Positions 1 to 11,909 are shown, numbered from the stretch's first letter. The stretch: DNA of 26,082 bases from Hypsibius dujardini (GCA_001579985.1 LRSR01005036.1:1-26082), one strand, 5' to 3'. Notes: generated by a model not told the origin, from the letters alone. A program made the numbers and translations.

Positions 1-6
1 GTCTGG

Positions 7-40
<34 letters not shown>

Positions 41-110
41 GGCTGTCTGTCTGTCTGTCTATCTGGCTGTTCGTCTGCCTGCCTGCCGATCTGTCCGTCT
101 GATTGTGTCT
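1..110. repeat. (CTGT)n microsatellite at left edge
   Basis: CTGTCTGT runs with CTGG and CTGC variants, truncated by the window start. Confidence 0.97.
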
Positions 111-1010
111 GAAAAGATTAAATTTCGACCTTACCGATGTTTTGGAAGTAACAATATGAAGGACGACAGTTACGTCAGACGCAATTATAGAGATTGAGGT
201 TGTCGCAAGAGAGGTACTGTAGATGTGTCCGTCCACTCTAAATGCGTTGCAAACAATTAGTTTGTAGCAAATGCAAGAGTGAGAAGTCTGCAATGAAACG
301 AGGCAAACGAACGATTAGAAAATAGCAATTGTTGTGATATGGATTCACGGAATGATGGTATTGCAGTGTGTACTGGAGAGTTGGGGAGGGACGACATTCA
401 CACGACATGAGAGGATCGAGACAAACGAGGAAACACTATCACAGTTATCTCGCGCGATTTATCGGTCAAGTTACGGCAACACCGTGCGGACGGGACGCGC
501 GGTTGTCCGTCCCGCCATCTTGGCCGCGAGCACGTCAACACACATCCACAGCTGACATTGGAAGATAGCAGCGCGGTACTAACATAGTCCACCTGCCTGA
601 CTGCTAAATTGTCTGCCTGCCTGTTTTGTCTACTAATTTGCCTGTCTGTTATGTTGCTTGTCTGAATGTCTGAATCTCTGTCTGTCTGTCTGCCTGCCTG
701 TCTGCCTGAGTGGGTGTCTATCTGCGTAGAATTACATCTGTCTGTCTGCAAGAACCGAGATGTGTGTATCAGTCCTGCCGAATCATCTCTGCCGGCCGTG
801 TTCGTGAACTTGGAAAGCTCGAGTGCACTCCCGTAGGTCGGTCGTTCTATAGTATCAGGAAGCCGGTTTCTGATGACCACGCACCGCACAAAATCGATAA
901 AGAGAGAGGATATCGTAAAAGTGCGACCATCAGCCGTCGTCGTCGTCGCGTCTCTACAACCACATTATTACACTCCACCGGAAAAGTGAAAGTTGTCTAA
1001 AAGTCCCCGG
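111..1010. other. Non-coding stretch with a degenerate CTGT/CTGC tract
   Basis: 111-580 is apparently unique sequence without convincing coding potential; the overlapping short open frames share no protein-like features. 589-753 is a decayed CTGT/CTGCCTGC tract. 760-1010 is unique and includes a short CGTCGTCGTCGTCG run near 935. I see no gene. Confidence 0.6.
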
Positions 1011-1012
1011 TC

Positions 1013-1264
1013 GGTCTGCCTGTATGCCTATCTATCTGTCTATCTGTCTGTCTGTCTGTCTGTGGGTCCGTTTGCCTTCCCATTCAGCCTGCTGTTGCAC
1101 GTCCCACCATCACAGACAGCCATCTCACAGACAGTCAGCTCACAGCCATCTCACAGACAACCATCTCACAGACAGTCTGCCTGTCCGTCTGTTTATTTGT
1201 CTGTGGGTCCGTTTGCCTTCCCATTCAACCTGCTGCTACACGTCCCACCACCACAGGCAGTCAG
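1013..1264. repeat. CTGT tract plus 141-bp spaced duplication
   Basis: TGTGGGTCCGTTTGCCTTCC, continuing CATTCA.CCTGCTG, occurs at 1061 and 1202, 141 bp apart, each after a CTGT/TTGT run. Between them CATCTCACAGACA is repeated three times, forming a compound tandem repeat. Confidence 0.88.
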
Positions 1265-1904
1265 CTCAATCGTTCCATTAGTGCGGTGCGGATCCGGATG
1301 GAAAACACGAGCCAAAGTGACGACGACGGCGAGGAGGGAGAGTCCAGTTGTGAAAGGATATGATTAGTCAAGCAGGAAGTACCGGATCACGTTTCACCAC
1401 GAACAGTAGTAGTTGTGGAGACGACTACTGACTGTGAGTGTGGAGAGCTAGGAAAGAGTGACAGAGAGAAAACAAGTGAGCGACCGGCGACGATGAGAGC
1501 TCCTCGCCGCCTGGCTGCGGAAGACCTTCACAGAACTCGCCAAAGCGCCTCTGCGCGCACTCTCCCCTGCACACCACCACCTCGGCAGTCACACTACTGC
1601 CCCGAAATCAGCATGACGGTGAAATGAGAGGCTTTCCGTGGTGGTGGTGGTGCGGCGACGCTGTTTCGTCAAGGCCATCCGACGCGGCAGTCGTGGTGAT
1701 AGCTCCCTCAAAAAAACTAGAGGAGAAATAGCACACGACACAACAACACGCTCGTAAAAGATACAATATATGCCGGCGAAATGAACGGGAAGTCAAATTA
1801 GACAATTGAATTCAGTGAGAGGGACCGTTTTCTAGACGTCTTCAAGATTTGCATTCGACAATTCCCGAAATCAATACCGTAATTTATAGAACAGGACTAA
1901 TCCA
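1265..1904. other. Non-coding stretch, no feature recognised
   Basis: Moderate-GC unique sequence with short purine-rich runs (GAGAGAAAAC-type) and a GGTGGTGGTGGTG run near 1640. The open frames are short, overlap on both strands, and match nothing I know. Confidence 0.5.
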
Positions 1905-2125
1905 TCAATCAATATATTGCTGATTCGAACCACAAAAGAAAACTCGCTAACAAATCGGCCCAGGGGAACGAACGTTACAATCAACAGAGGTGCTGTCAAT
2001 CAATCGATGACTTTCCCCTCAACTCATCAATCAACTGCAGAGTTATTCGATCAATCAACCGTTCAATCAATCGATCAATCAACCAATCAACCGTTCAATC
2101 AATCCATCAATCAAGCGTTGACGGC
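1905..2125. repeat. AATC-rich degenerate microsatellite
   Basis: Frequent CAATCAATC words (denser from about 2000), interspersed with ACTCATCAATCAACTG and CGTTCAATCAATC, as decayed tandem repeats. This is the opposite strand sense to the GATT tracts further right. Confidence 0.85.
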
Positions 2126-2440
2126 AATGGATTAGTTTCCAGCACATTACTGCGGCCAGCGATTGATCACAGCAAAAATTGAATTCTGAGCTTTCCTAAA
2201 TGATGGCTTTGATCGTGTTACAAAAAAACCAACAACGCTGCAGTCCGACAAAGGAAAAAAGCGAGAATTGCTCCTGGATGTCCCGAACGAAAACATTTTC
2301 CTTCCCTTCAACACTAGCGCCGAATCTTCCCTCACTCCAAGGTCCTTCATGGATTGCAAAACCAACATGGTTCCTGCATTCGAAAAACACATACAATTCA
2401 CGCAGGGACAATAGCTGAACGTACCGGCAAGGGAAATAAA

Positions 2441-2560
2441 ATGTAGTCCAAACTGGTGGCCAATCAATCAATCAAGGGATGAAAGGAAGGATGCAGTCCA
2501 ACTGGTGACCAATCAATCAATCAAACGACGAAACGAACGATGCAATCCAGCCGGGAACTT
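2441..2560. repeat. ~50-bp tandem repeat anchored on AATC, about 2.4 copies
   Basis: ATGTAGTCCAAACTGGTGGC (2441), ATGCAGTCCAACTGGTGACC (2491) and ATGCAATCCAGCCGGGAAC (2540) recur at 49-50 bp spacing; the first two are each followed by CAATCAATCAATCAA. Confidence 0.85.
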
Positions 2561-3950
2561 ATAATTCGAAAAAATCACATTTCACATCCGCAGAGCGTTC
2601 AAACAGAGCCAGCACTGGCTGGGACGGGAGTCTGTCTTCGACCGGTAGTACTGGCACCGCAGTCAAGCTCGACGACGACGACGACGACAAAAGAAACATG
2701 AGAGAAGCGAGGCACTCTCAGGAACCGGTTCTCTCCAAGTGTTCTGTCTGTCTGTGTGTGTGTGCGATGAAAAGAGAGATCTGCCCCCCACGTGAAAAAA
2801 AAAATTCGCCACGGACGGGGAAAACCTGTTCAAATAACAACTCCAAGCCGCAATGTACCGGAGCGCCGGAAATGTTCTCGCCAAAAAATTGAGGAACAGC
2901 GAAGGATTTTAGTTGAAGGACCGACACCTTGGTACACCCCAACCGTGGTAGGAGGTGCGCCTATGCCGTTGTCGTTAGTGTTGGCAGCGAACGCTGTGTT
3001 ATGCAACACACACACACATATCAGCCGCGGACTATCTCGCTCTTGAACTCGAATTCACACAGACAGACAACAGCGCCGCCGGATCAGAACACGGGGGGAT
3101 GAAAATTATACAAATTTAGGTCAACAAACAAATGCTAAAACGAGATAGCGACGGGTCGGCGAGGCGGCGAAGAAAGTCGGGGGGAATAATGTCGTCAAGA
3201 TCAACGAACGCACAAAAAGGAATCTCTGCCAGCGATTTCGAAAAGCGTCAAAACTCGGACATATGTGGAGTCCCATTTTTATGCAAATGGTCTGAGTAGG
3301 GTCTTGTCCTACGAGATTGGCGGTGCGGTTAGGTAATCACTGCCCTACAAGTGCGTCGACCTCTAAATCACATCTCGACCGCAGGTCACTTCCACTTCCA
3401 CCAACGGAACACAATTCCAATTCCACAACTGCCTGTGTGGAAGTGTCGGGTTTGACCGTCATCGAGCCTTCCCATCCCCCAAACAACATTTGCATACCCT
3501 TGCACACGTACAAAATACACTTTTCTGTCAAATATGTAAAGCAAGCTCGAAAAAAATGGCACGATTCTTCATACGATGCTTACCCCTCAACGTGGCAGGC
3601 TACAGACACGAAGCAGATTAATGTTCTGCTACAGATATAAATATGACAATATTCCAATATACAAATCCACAGTTACAGCAACATCGGGTTACGGCGCTCC
3701 AGGGTGCGAAAAATAGAGATAGTAGCGAGAGAGGTATTGCAGAATGTTGGAATTATTGTTTTCTCCGAGGATAAATGTGGCACAATTCACGTGAGACGGA
3801 CGACTGACTACTGACTGTACATTGCAAGCAGTAAGCGCTGTACATACACACACAGACACACATGCTGTGATCGTTTTACTTCTGCGGCGAAAGACGCTGC
3901 GGAGAAGTTTTGGCTTGCTATGAAAGAAAATTGTGCACACCAAAGCGGAC
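2561..3950. other. Non-coding stretch, no gene recognised
   Basis: Mostly unique sequence with a CGACGACGACGACGACGA run at about 2668 and short CA runs at 3006 and 3845. The small open frames on both strands lack protein-like composition and shared splice signals. Confidence 0.5.
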
Positions 3951-3955
3951 GACGA

Positions 3956-4027
3956 GAGAGGCAGGCAAGACAGGCAAGGCAGGCAAGACAGGCAGGGCAG
4001 GCAAGGCAGGCAGGGCAGGCAAGGCAC
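3956..4027. repeat. (GGCA/AGACAGGCA)n microsatellite
   Basis: An array of GGCAGGCAAGACAGGCAAG-type repeats. It is open in several frames on both strands, which explains the long repetitive open frames here. Confidence 0.95.
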
Positions 4028-4512
4028 GGATCAGTGGTAGTGGGGGTTACCTTGCTCTGCTTGACTCACCACACACTGCCCAGTGCGGCTCATTGCGTAC
4101 ACAGGCAGAGAGAGCGACACACTGGAAACAGAGAAACAACACTTTTCACTGTGTACGCAGTGAGTGAAGGCCAGCTTGTGGCTGGCTGACCGACAGACCG
4201 CTCACTCACACATGTACACACACGAAGAGGAAGAGAGGCGCTAGTGAGAGAGAGAGGAGGCCATTAGAACAAACTGACCACTGTATGTGCAGGGTGCAGA
4301 CACAGACAGACAGACAGTTGTGATGGCCTCAATCCGCGCTGCAGTCTTTCCTAGCAGGCCAAATTCCGACCGCAGCATCATCAGAGCGAGCACGCGAGTC
4401 CGAATCGTCATGTCCGTAAATTCAACCCACATTTCCGTAATGCACTCGCGTCCTTATAATGCGGTCAGTTCTAGCATTATAGGGGGCGCTGCCGATCGGA
4501 TATCTAGCTTGA

Positions 4513-4515
<3 letters not shown>

Positions 4516-4551
<36 letters not shown>
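4516..4551. repeat. (CT)n microsatellite
   Basis: An uninterrupted run of about 18 CT dinucleotides. Confidence 0.98.
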
Positions 4552-4555
<4 letters not shown>

Positions 4556-4870
4556 TGTACTGTGACCTGCGGTCAACTGAGAGTACTTATACGTGAGCCT
4601 ATTTATGGACCCTCACAGCACATCTCGAAGAAAGGGTTCAAGGTCAGGAGGATAACTTCGACTGAGTGTAGCGCCCACTGAAGGAACATTAAGCAGCCAT
4701 ATCGAGCAATATTCTAATATATATTCGAACGGATGTATTTGAATTTGCATATTTTATATTTTTATAATGTATTTATTAAAAATATTTACCAGAATGAGTG
4801 AGTGGCCATATTTGTCGAAATAAAATTACACCCGGCCCAGAACTCTCCAACTGGAAACGAAACACATTTT
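4552..4870. other. AT-rich spacer
   Basis: About 320 bp that becomes AT-rich (TTTATATTTTTATAATGTAT near 4752) just before the 70-bp minisatellite. I see no gene or clear signal. Confidence 0.5.
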
Positions 4871-5314
4871 CAATCAATCAACTGCATCACCCCTCTGTAC
4901 CCAATCAATCAATCAATCAATCAACTCTATCACCCCTCCGTTTTCAATCAATCAACTGCATCACCCCTCTATACCCAATCAATCAATCAATCAACTCCAT
5001 CACCCCTCCGTTTTCAATCAATCAACTGCATCACCCCTCTGTTCCCAATCAATCAATCAATCAACTCCATCACCCATCCGTTTTCAATCAATCAACTGCA
5101 TCACCCCTCTATACCCAATCAATCAATCAATCAACTCCATCACCCATCCGTTTTCAATCAATCAACTGCATCACCCCTATATACCCAATCAATCAATCAA
5201 TCAACTCCATCACCCCTCCGTTCTCAATCAATCAATCAACTCCATCACCCATCCGTTTCCATCAATTAATCGCATCCCCCCTGTATTTCCAATCAATCAA
5301 TCAATCAATCACGT
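4871..5314. repeat. 70-bp AATC-anchored minisatellite, about 6 copies
   Basis: CAATCAATCAACTGCATCAC starts at 4871, 4945, 5015, 5085 and 5155: a first period of 74 bp (one extra AATC), then exactly 70. Each unit has two half-repeats: CTGCATCACCCCTCTATACC and CTCCATCACCCCTCCGTTTT, each preceded by AATC runs. The last copies, from 5225, are degenerate. Two frames are open throughout only because the unit lacks stops; 70 is not divisible by 3, so the array cycles through all frames and is not a plausible protein. Confidence 0.95.
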
Positions 5315-5574
5315 CTCCGACTCTTTACATGAACTATCGCAATGGATTTACCTTTGGATGAGCTGGATAAAAGTGTCACGCAGGCAGATACAACAAAATA
5401 ACGGTATCAATTAGAAAGCGTAGAAGTGTCCTCTATATGCACATGTACATTGCGAGATTCCGTATAACAGACATATGCCCTCAGAAGAATGTCTAGAAGA
5501 TTATATACCATCTCTCCATGGACCGTATATTAAGCATCCACTCTCCAGCCGCTAATTCTGCTAATTGTGCCTTC

Positions 5575-5656
5575 GTCTGTGTGTCTGAGTGTCTGTGATA
5601 GGTCGTGTGTCTGAGTGTCTATGATAGGTCGTGTGTCTGAGTGTCTGTGATAGGTC
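5575..5656. repeat. 26-bp tandem repeat, 3 copies
   Basis: GTGTGTCTGAGTGTCTGTGA followed by TAGGTC is repeated; GATAGGT recurs at 5597, 5623 and 5649, exactly 26 bp apart. Confidence 0.95.
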
Positions 5657-6130
5657 CGTTCCACGGGTGTGGTACACACGTATCACATGATACCAGGATG
5701 TACCCTAATATCCATCCCGATACGTGAACATCTCCACAGCTTCCGGTTACATGGTCCCTCCTGCTCCCGCCCCGAATAGAGAGTCTCTTTCTCTCCACCT
5801 CCTTTCTACATTTCCCACTACGCATCCCGGTAACATTCTGCTAGAAAAGACGCACATCCATCCTGCGGCCTCTACTGATACTAATAATTCCGGCGAACTC
5901 AGCACACGAGAGAGGCAGACAATTACGGATCGCGTGTTTCACGCACAGACAGAGCGAGAGAAAGAGAGGGAGGAAGACGGGAGAGGATCACGTAATTCAA
6001 GGGCATTCACTTTATCATGTATGTGGCAATATGGTTGTATGTGAGATGAACGAGGGGAGTGCGCTTCGCAGACGCTTTACGGCCAGAAGCGCATTTCCTG
6101 TGTGTTGTTTATGTCATCCCCCTCCTCGGC

Positions 6131-6159
6131 TCTTCTCTCTCTCTCTCTCTCTCTCTCTT
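6131..6159. repeat. (CT)n microsatellite
   Basis: A run of about 14 CT repeats. Confidence 0.95.
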
Positions 6160-6243
6160 CGGAAGTTCTCTTGTAAAATGCCATTACAGGCGGACTTTGG
6201 AGAGCTCTGTTGCGCCTCTTATGTAATGGCCTTTTGCTGGAGC

Positions 6244-6303
6244 TGGACAGACAGTCTTACGCACAGACAGAAAGACAGACAGGGAGACAGGCAAACAGAC
6301 AGC
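6244..6303. repeat. (GACA)n degenerate microsatellite
   Basis: CAGACAGAAAGACAGACAGG-type sequence, followed from 6304 to 6627 by unique sequence in which I see no feature. Confidence 0.85.
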
Positions 6304-6629
6304 CAGGCAATTAAGCATTTAGGGTATGCATATAATGTAACTGCGATGCGACATAATGATTTACTTATATGGTATTTTACGTGTTTTAAAAGGTCGAGTC
6401 CCGGTGCTTGAAAATGTTGTTGTGAGGTGTGTCATTTTATGGCAAAGGGTATGCGCGCGAAAAGGGCAAGGTACCCTGCGGTAAGGAAATACATAATAAT
6501 GATAAGACTCTAGAGAGACTTAACTGACGAAAAGCTATCGCTGTTAAACCCCGAACAATCAGTGAATGCACCAATTGTCTGCTCAGCTAACAGTGTTTAT
6601 ATGCCTCCATAAGATTGAATCGCCAGCCA

Positions 6630-6640
6630 TGCGTCTGTGT

Positions 6641-6673
<33 letters not shown>

Positions 6674-6845
6674 GGTCTGTGTCTGTGTTTGTGTCTGTGT
6701 CTCTGTCTCTGTCTCTGTCTATGTCTCTGTCTGTGCCTGTGTCTGTGCCTGTGTCTGTGTTTGTGTCTGTGTCTGTGTCTGTGTTTGTGTCTGTGTCTGT
6801 GTCTGTGTCTGCATCTGTTGTAGTGTCTGTATTCCTGTCTGCATA
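6630..6845. repeat. (TCTGTG)n hexanucleotide array 1
   Basis: More than 30 hexamers. A CCTGTG block at the left (about 6640-6672) gives way to TCTGTG with TTTGTG and TCTCTG variants. The stop-free repeat yields long low-complexity frames on both strands. Confidence 0.97.
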
Positions 6846-6900
6846 TGTAAGGCAAAATTAGGGCACATCGAAATCTTCTTTAGTTGGTCTCCTTCTTATG

Positions 6901-7035
6901 TTCATGTGTCTGTGTTTATGTCTATGTCTGTGTCTGTGTCTGTGCTGATTTCTGTGCGTCTCTAGTTTCTGTGACTGCGTCTGTGTCTGAGCCTTTGTCT
7001 ATTTCTGTGTGGATGTCTGCGTCCGTGTCTGAAAC
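6901..7035. repeat. Degenerate TCTGTG array
   Basis: A short continuation of the hexamer with TCTATG, TTTATG and TCCGTG variants, separated from array 1 by about 55 bp of unique sequence. Confidence 0.85.
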
Positions 7036-7560
7036 CTCCACTGACATTCATCTGCCTATGTGTCTGGAACCTTATTTCCCCACACTGCTCTTTGCCCGTG
7101 AAAACGTTTCACTGCAGCAAACGGCAGCCACATATCTCAGGTACTCTGACGTCACCGGTATCCCACACCGGGCACCAGGCGACCGGAGAGTAACCTTGTG
7201 ACATAATGTCTATCCTGCTGCCTCTCGCTCTCATCTCGATCGCAATCCCGCTCTCGGGTCTCGCGCTTCCGGTTGCCCGTATTTACTACCTGCCCTGACA
7301 TTTACCGTGCCTACTTCCCGCTCTAAACAATTTTCAAAAGGGCGCCTAATCATCCTGGAGCCTCTCTCTCTGCGTACTAACCTCCCAAGTCACCTGCCGC
7401 CTCTGACGAAGATTAAACGCGAACCCTTTCAGAAACAGACACCATTCTCTCACCCTCTAACCCGAATGACTGAAAAGCGGACAAAGCAATCCCCACGCGT
7501 CTGGGAAGGACCTGAGATATGTAGGCATCCCTCGTGCCTGATGAAATTACCGGGGGACCT
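7036..7560. other. Non-coding stretch; contains a perfect CRE-type palindrome
   Basis: Unique sequence. TGACGTCA, the consensus CREB/ATF octamer, lies at 7147-7154, and TCTCGCTCTCATCTCGATCG-type pyrimidine-rich sequence follows. One octamer by itself is weak evidence for a regulatory element. Confidence 0.35.
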
Positions 7561-7563
7561 TCT

Positions 7564-7660
7564 GTGTCAGTGTCTGTCTGTCTGTCTGTCCGCCTGTTTG
7601 TCTGTGTGTGTGTGTGTGTGTCTGTCTGTGTCTGTCTCTCTGTCTGTCTGTCTGTCTGCC

Positions 7661-7731
<71 letters not shown>

Positions 7732-7768
7732 GTGTCTGTGTGTCTGTGTGTCTGTCTGCGTGCGTGTG
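7564..7768. repeat. (TCTG)n microsatellite
   Basis: About 200 bp of TCTG repeats with TGTGTG and TCTGTGTG interruptions. It accounts for large overlapping open frames on both strands. Confidence 0.98.
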
Positions 7769-8248
7769 CCACAGACCACTCGAGCCTAATCACAATTGAT
7801 CCCCTGACGAGAGAATCGATGACAGACGGAAGCCTCGTTCGCTCACATGGCCGATTAGGCTTTTTCGAGGGGAGGAAGGAGGGGATCGTGGAGAGAAAGG
7901 GTAAGAGGAGGAGGAAAAACCACAACAAAAAGAACGGCTTAGACATTCATCATTGCGAGCCTCTTCCCTACTACGGGCAAATAAAAAAATGCGGAGGAGT
8001 ATTTTTGAAGGCCGTTTACCGGGCGCACGCACGTGCAGCACACGAAGGACACGAACTATACATCCAGTCGGAGGAGTGCCTGACTTGGGTAGTTCTTCAA
8101 GTGTCGAATTCAGAATCACTTGGATATATTATTTTTTTTAAGACCTATTTAAGTGATGAATATGAAAAATGATTTCACAGCCATAAACAGGCGAATTTAT
8201 TTTTGGTGATATTTCAAAGTTGGAAATGGTCCCACTGCATTGATCAAT
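7769..8248. other. Non-coding stretch, no feature recognised
   Basis: Purine-rich (GGAGGAAGGAGGGGATCG) at about 7873-7925, then unique sequence becoming AT-rich by 8120-8210. I find no exon. Confidence 0.5.
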
Positions 8249-8340
8249 GGGTGCAACTGATTGATTGCTTGATTTGTAGTCATCTGCTTTCCCAGGGTGC
8301 AACTGATTGATTGCTTGATTTAAAGTCATCTGCTTTCCCA
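8249..8340. repeat. 46-bp tandem duplication anchored on GATT
   Basis: GGGTGCAACTGATTGATTGC, continuing to CATCTGCTTTCCCA, occurs at 8249-8294 and 8295-8340 with two or three differences. More GATT-rich sequence follows to about 8410. Confidence 0.95.
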
Positions 8341-8410
8341 TTCAGTTGATTGTTGATTGACTGGTCTTGTTCGAACTTTAGAACTTGATTGATTAGTTGA
8401 TTGAGACTAG

Positions 8411-8950
8411 AATTGACATCAAACGTTAATTATTCTAGCACGTTGAAGGAAAATCTAAAATTAATTTTCGAAAAGGAGATTTCGATAAGTATTCGCCATG
8501 CCTTTTTACCGGTAGTTCGGCAGCGAGATGGTTGTAAAATCTTATCTTTTTTATGGAGCACGATCTCTCGATAAACACCATACTTTCGCTTGGTGCGGTA
8601 ATATAAATTGGTGGAATTTCACACAGAAGCCAACGACCGTCGGCAGTGCATCGCCTTCACGGCTGTACATGAAAGTGTCGCGTAGTTATCGAACGAGCGG
8701 AACAAAATGAACTTGTCCGCTCACACTGGCGCTGTCAGTCTGTGGCCGTTCTCTAACCGTGTTGAACCTGACCCAATGACCTCCCCTCAGTCTACATGTC
8801 TGGTGTGTGTCCACGACGATGATGATGTGATGATGTGTTCGCAGCTGACCACTCGCCTGACCCAGTTCAGCGAGTTATTTATGCGCGTGTCTACAAGAGA
8901 TTATGACTGAAAAGGGTGTGGGTATTCGTGAGACAGACAGACTGCGTAAT
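8411..8950. other. Non-coding stretch, no gene recognised
   Basis: Unique sequence with short overlapping frames. A GATGATGATGTGATGATG run sits near 8818. No convincing exon. Confidence 0.45.
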
Positions 8951-8953
8951 GAG

Positions 8954-9061
8954 TACAACCACAGACACAGACACAGACACAGACACAGACACAGACACAG
9001 ACACGGACACGGACACAGACACTGACACAGGCACAGACACAGACACAGGCACAGGCACAGA

Positions 9062-9093
<32 letters not shown>

Positions 9094-9095
9094 GT
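8954..9095. repeat. (ACAGAC)n hexanucleotide array 2 (inverted sense)
   Basis: About 24 hexamers. The left half is ACAGAC and the right half increasingly ACAGGC. It is the reverse complement of the TCTGTG/CCTGTG arrays. Confidence 0.97.
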
Positions 9096-9558
9096 TGATT
9101 GCAGCAGTCAAAGACGTAGTGATGCAGAGGCCAAGATTTCCGTTTCGCTCTTAGGCGAGCATCCTACTTGAATTGTCGGGCATTGGGAAATCTTTATCGG
9201 AAACGACGGATTTGTACGGCTCCACTGCGCGAGGGGTGTGCTATCAATTATTTACGTAAGCTTTTGTAATGACGCGCGAGCCGGCGTCTGTGGCTGCTAG
9301 TATATAATGCCTTTACGTAACCACTGGGTTCTGCGATTAACCTCCGGCTGACCTTGAAACTCAAACAATAAGGGATTCCCAATTAACATTCTGTCTTCCG
9401 GTGTCATAACGGTCCCGCATCACAGAACGATTTTGGAATTGCATGTCCTGACTGGATGTCCCCGGTGTCATAATCCCACACTTCAATTCCACGTTACGTA
9501 AAACTTTGGTTCCGGCCGCCTGATCGTGTCTGTCGAGGTATAAGCGTCTCCCTTCACA
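9096..9558. other. Non-coding stretch, no gene recognised
   Basis: Unique sequence. The phrase CCGGTGTCATAA occurs twice (about 9400 and 9460). No exon or RNA gene seen. Confidence 0.45.
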
Positions 9559-9560
9559 GT

Positions 9561-9739
9561 CACCTGTGCCTCTGCCTGTGTCTGTGCCTCTGCCTGTGTC
9601 TGTGTCTGTGCCTCTGCCTGTGCCTCTGCCTGTTCATGTGCCTGTTCATGTGCCTGTGTCTGTGTTTATGTCTGTGTCTGTGTCTGTGTCTGTGTCTGTG
9701 TCTGTGTCTGTGTCTGTGTCTGTGTCTGTGTCTGTGTCT
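9561..9739. repeat. (TCTGTG)n hexanucleotide array 3
   Basis: The left part mixes CCTGTG, CCTCTG and TTCATG units; the right part is pure TCTGTG. Confidence 0.97.
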
Positions 9740-10370
9740 AAAATCCGTTTGGGCGGTATGCTATGGTTGATTTCTATTGAATATCACCGTCAAGTTCGTT
9801 GTTCCGGCACTCTGTCTATAAAACACACCGAGGTCGAGAAAATATACAAGCATGACGACTTATTTGCCAGTTAAAAACAACTTCAAAGTTCACCTTCTGG
9901 ACTTGGCAGTTTTCAAAAGGACACTAGCATACAACACGCGGGGGGCTAATGTGCCGCTCAAAATGCACCAAGTCAGCCGTTTTCTTGGACGAAAATGTCG
10001 GTTGTAAGTAAACCGGTAAACGCGTCCGACCGATAAAAGGGCAATTGCTGACGGCAAGAAAAAATTGGTTTGCAAGTTATGCATCCACACGGCCCTTATC
10101 GGCCGGAAACCGCGTCAGACCAGCGTGCATTAACCTTCGGGAAGGTGCTCGTGCTCGTGGTACCGTACTGACGGGAGAGGTCAAATCTTGAGTCCGTGAG
10201 TGGTATAGTTAACAGAAAACCATGAAGTCGCTCCCTGGGTTTTCTAAGAACCATCCATCCATTTTGGCCGACCGACACCATCAGGTGTACAGTCATAGAC
10301 AAAGGCACAGAAATCAGGTACAGAAATAAACAACGTTACTACTGCAGACAGAGACAAAGAAATAGCCACA
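9740..10370. other. Non-coding stretch, no gene recognised
   Basis: Unique, average composition. Frames are short and overlap on both strands. Confidence 0.45.
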
Positions 10371-10374
10371 GACA

Positions 10375-10532
10375 TTGACACAGACACAGACACAGACACA
10401 GACACAGACACATACACAGACACAAACACAGACACAGACACAAACACAAACACAGGCACAGGCACAGACACAGACACAGACACGGACAGACACAGACACA
10501 TACACAAACAAAGACACAGACACAGTAGCAGA
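10375..10532. repeat. (ACAGAC)n hexanucleotide array 4 (inverted sense)
   Basis: Pure ACAGAC on the left, with ACAAAC, ACAGGC and ACGGAC variants to the right. Confidence 0.97.
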
Positions 10533-11095
10533 CAGTAATCGATGTAGTAGTAGTAAATAACGACGTAAAAAAAATTTTACCACTTGCTGTTTATGGCTGC
10601 GTCCAGGCTTCCGGCGAAAGGTTAACCATCAAAAGGCTAATACTATGTCGAAAAGACAATCAAAGCAAATTTCAACTGTAAAATGAAAGTTTCATGCCAA
10701 AAACTTATTTCTATTCTTGTCTTTCCAGCCGGAAGGAAGTTTTTTGTAACGTAGTAATTGCAGTTCACTGAATAAATTTTCAGTGAAGATGTCCGCGAAG
10801 AAACGTACGGGCCACTTTTTTTCAGTCTACAAACAATAAAAAAAGTAGAATGAACCACATTTTTTCTAGCTACTTATGACCAAATCATAATTTGCAAAAT
10901 AAGTGGCGAAAGCGCGCTCGTATAAGTACACTGCATTCACTCAAAGCCAAATCATCATTTCATGCGGCTCAAAAGGGACAGACACCCCAACGACAATTCG
11001 ATTTCCTTTTGCTCAAAAGAAAGGGCGTTTATTTTAGCGTTCAGTAGGCATTGCCTCCGAGGCACAAAACGACGGCTAATTTCGAACAGACATAG
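10533..11095. other. Non-coding stretch, AT-rich
   Basis: Unique AT-rich sequence with short poly-A and poly-T runs. No gene or repeat of note. Confidence 0.45.
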
Positions 11096-11097
11096 AC

Positions 11098-11213
11098 ATA
11101 CACAGCGTGCAAACACAGACACAGACACAGACACAGACAGACACAGACACAGACACAGACACAGACACAGACACAGACACAGAGCAGACACAGACACAGA
11201 GCAGACACAGACA
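11098..11213. repeat. (ACAGAC)n hexanucleotide array 5 (inverted sense)
   Basis: Mostly pure ACAGAC, with an ACAGAGCAG variant twice near the right end. Confidence 0.97.
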
Positions 11214-11909
11214 AATGCTGCACCCAAAAAACGCCATATGCGGCCGCCATGTTGAATTAATTAGTTATAGCAACAAAACCGGTTTTGATCGGGACGAACG
11301 AACAGGCCAAAAAACGCTGACACCACACAAGAGCAAACAGAGAAATACTCTCCAACACATGTATGACCAATCTCGCATACTCAAGAACCCTGACGGACCG
11401 GAATCTGTCCATTGGGTTCCCTCCCTTGCCTTCTCGCCTCACCGGTGATGTGATGACGCTAACCAAAGTGCAAGGAATTACCGCGTGACAGAAAAGACCT
11501 CGCCGCGCTCCAACAAAATCAACTTCCTTATTGACACTGCCTCAGCTCAGCTGGCGCTCAATTAGGTCCACAAAGTCACCTTGAGATGAGTGTGCCCGGT
11601 CCACGCATTTAGCACCCACTCTCTCTCTCCCTGCAATCGCTCTATCAGTACACAACTTGAAATAATAATAATCATCATCATTGTGTTCTCTGAACATATT
11701 CCCCTCAACTGTCAAATTCCAACCCGGTCGTTGCAACTGTTGCGCGCAGTCAGGCAGTCGCACATACGGAAGCGCTGTCCAGAATCCTCACTTCATCACA
11801 CACTCGCACTCGCATTCGTTCTCCCCAGTGGTTGCTGTGTGAGTGAGAGTTGTTACGCATTCCGAATGTTAATTTCCTCTACGACGTAGTTCAGCAATGA
11901 ATGTCGCGC
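11214..11909. other. Non-coding stretch, no gene recognised
   Basis: Unique sequence with an AATAATAATAATCATCATCA run at about 11661. Short frames only. Confidence 0.45.

Larger units (their letters stand above)
5315..6243. other. Non-coding stretch with 26-bp repeat and (CT)n
   Basis: Contains a 26-bp tandem repeat (5575-5656) and a (CT)n run (6131-6159). The rest is unique. No splice-bounded open frame stands out. Confidence 0.55.

Noticed and set aside
6390-6411. GGTCGAGTCCC, tRNA B-box-like
   Set aside because: No A box, cloverleaf or acceptor stem in the 75 bp upstream.
6566-6855. Long frames of Cys-Leu, Val-Ser, His-Arg repeats on both strands
   Set aside because: Direct translation of the TCTGTG hexamer array; open in most frames, no flanking coding signal.
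7413-8172. 177- and 212-codon frames across the CTGT array
   Set aside because: Opened by the stop-free (TCTG)n tract; the flanks show no domain or splice structure.
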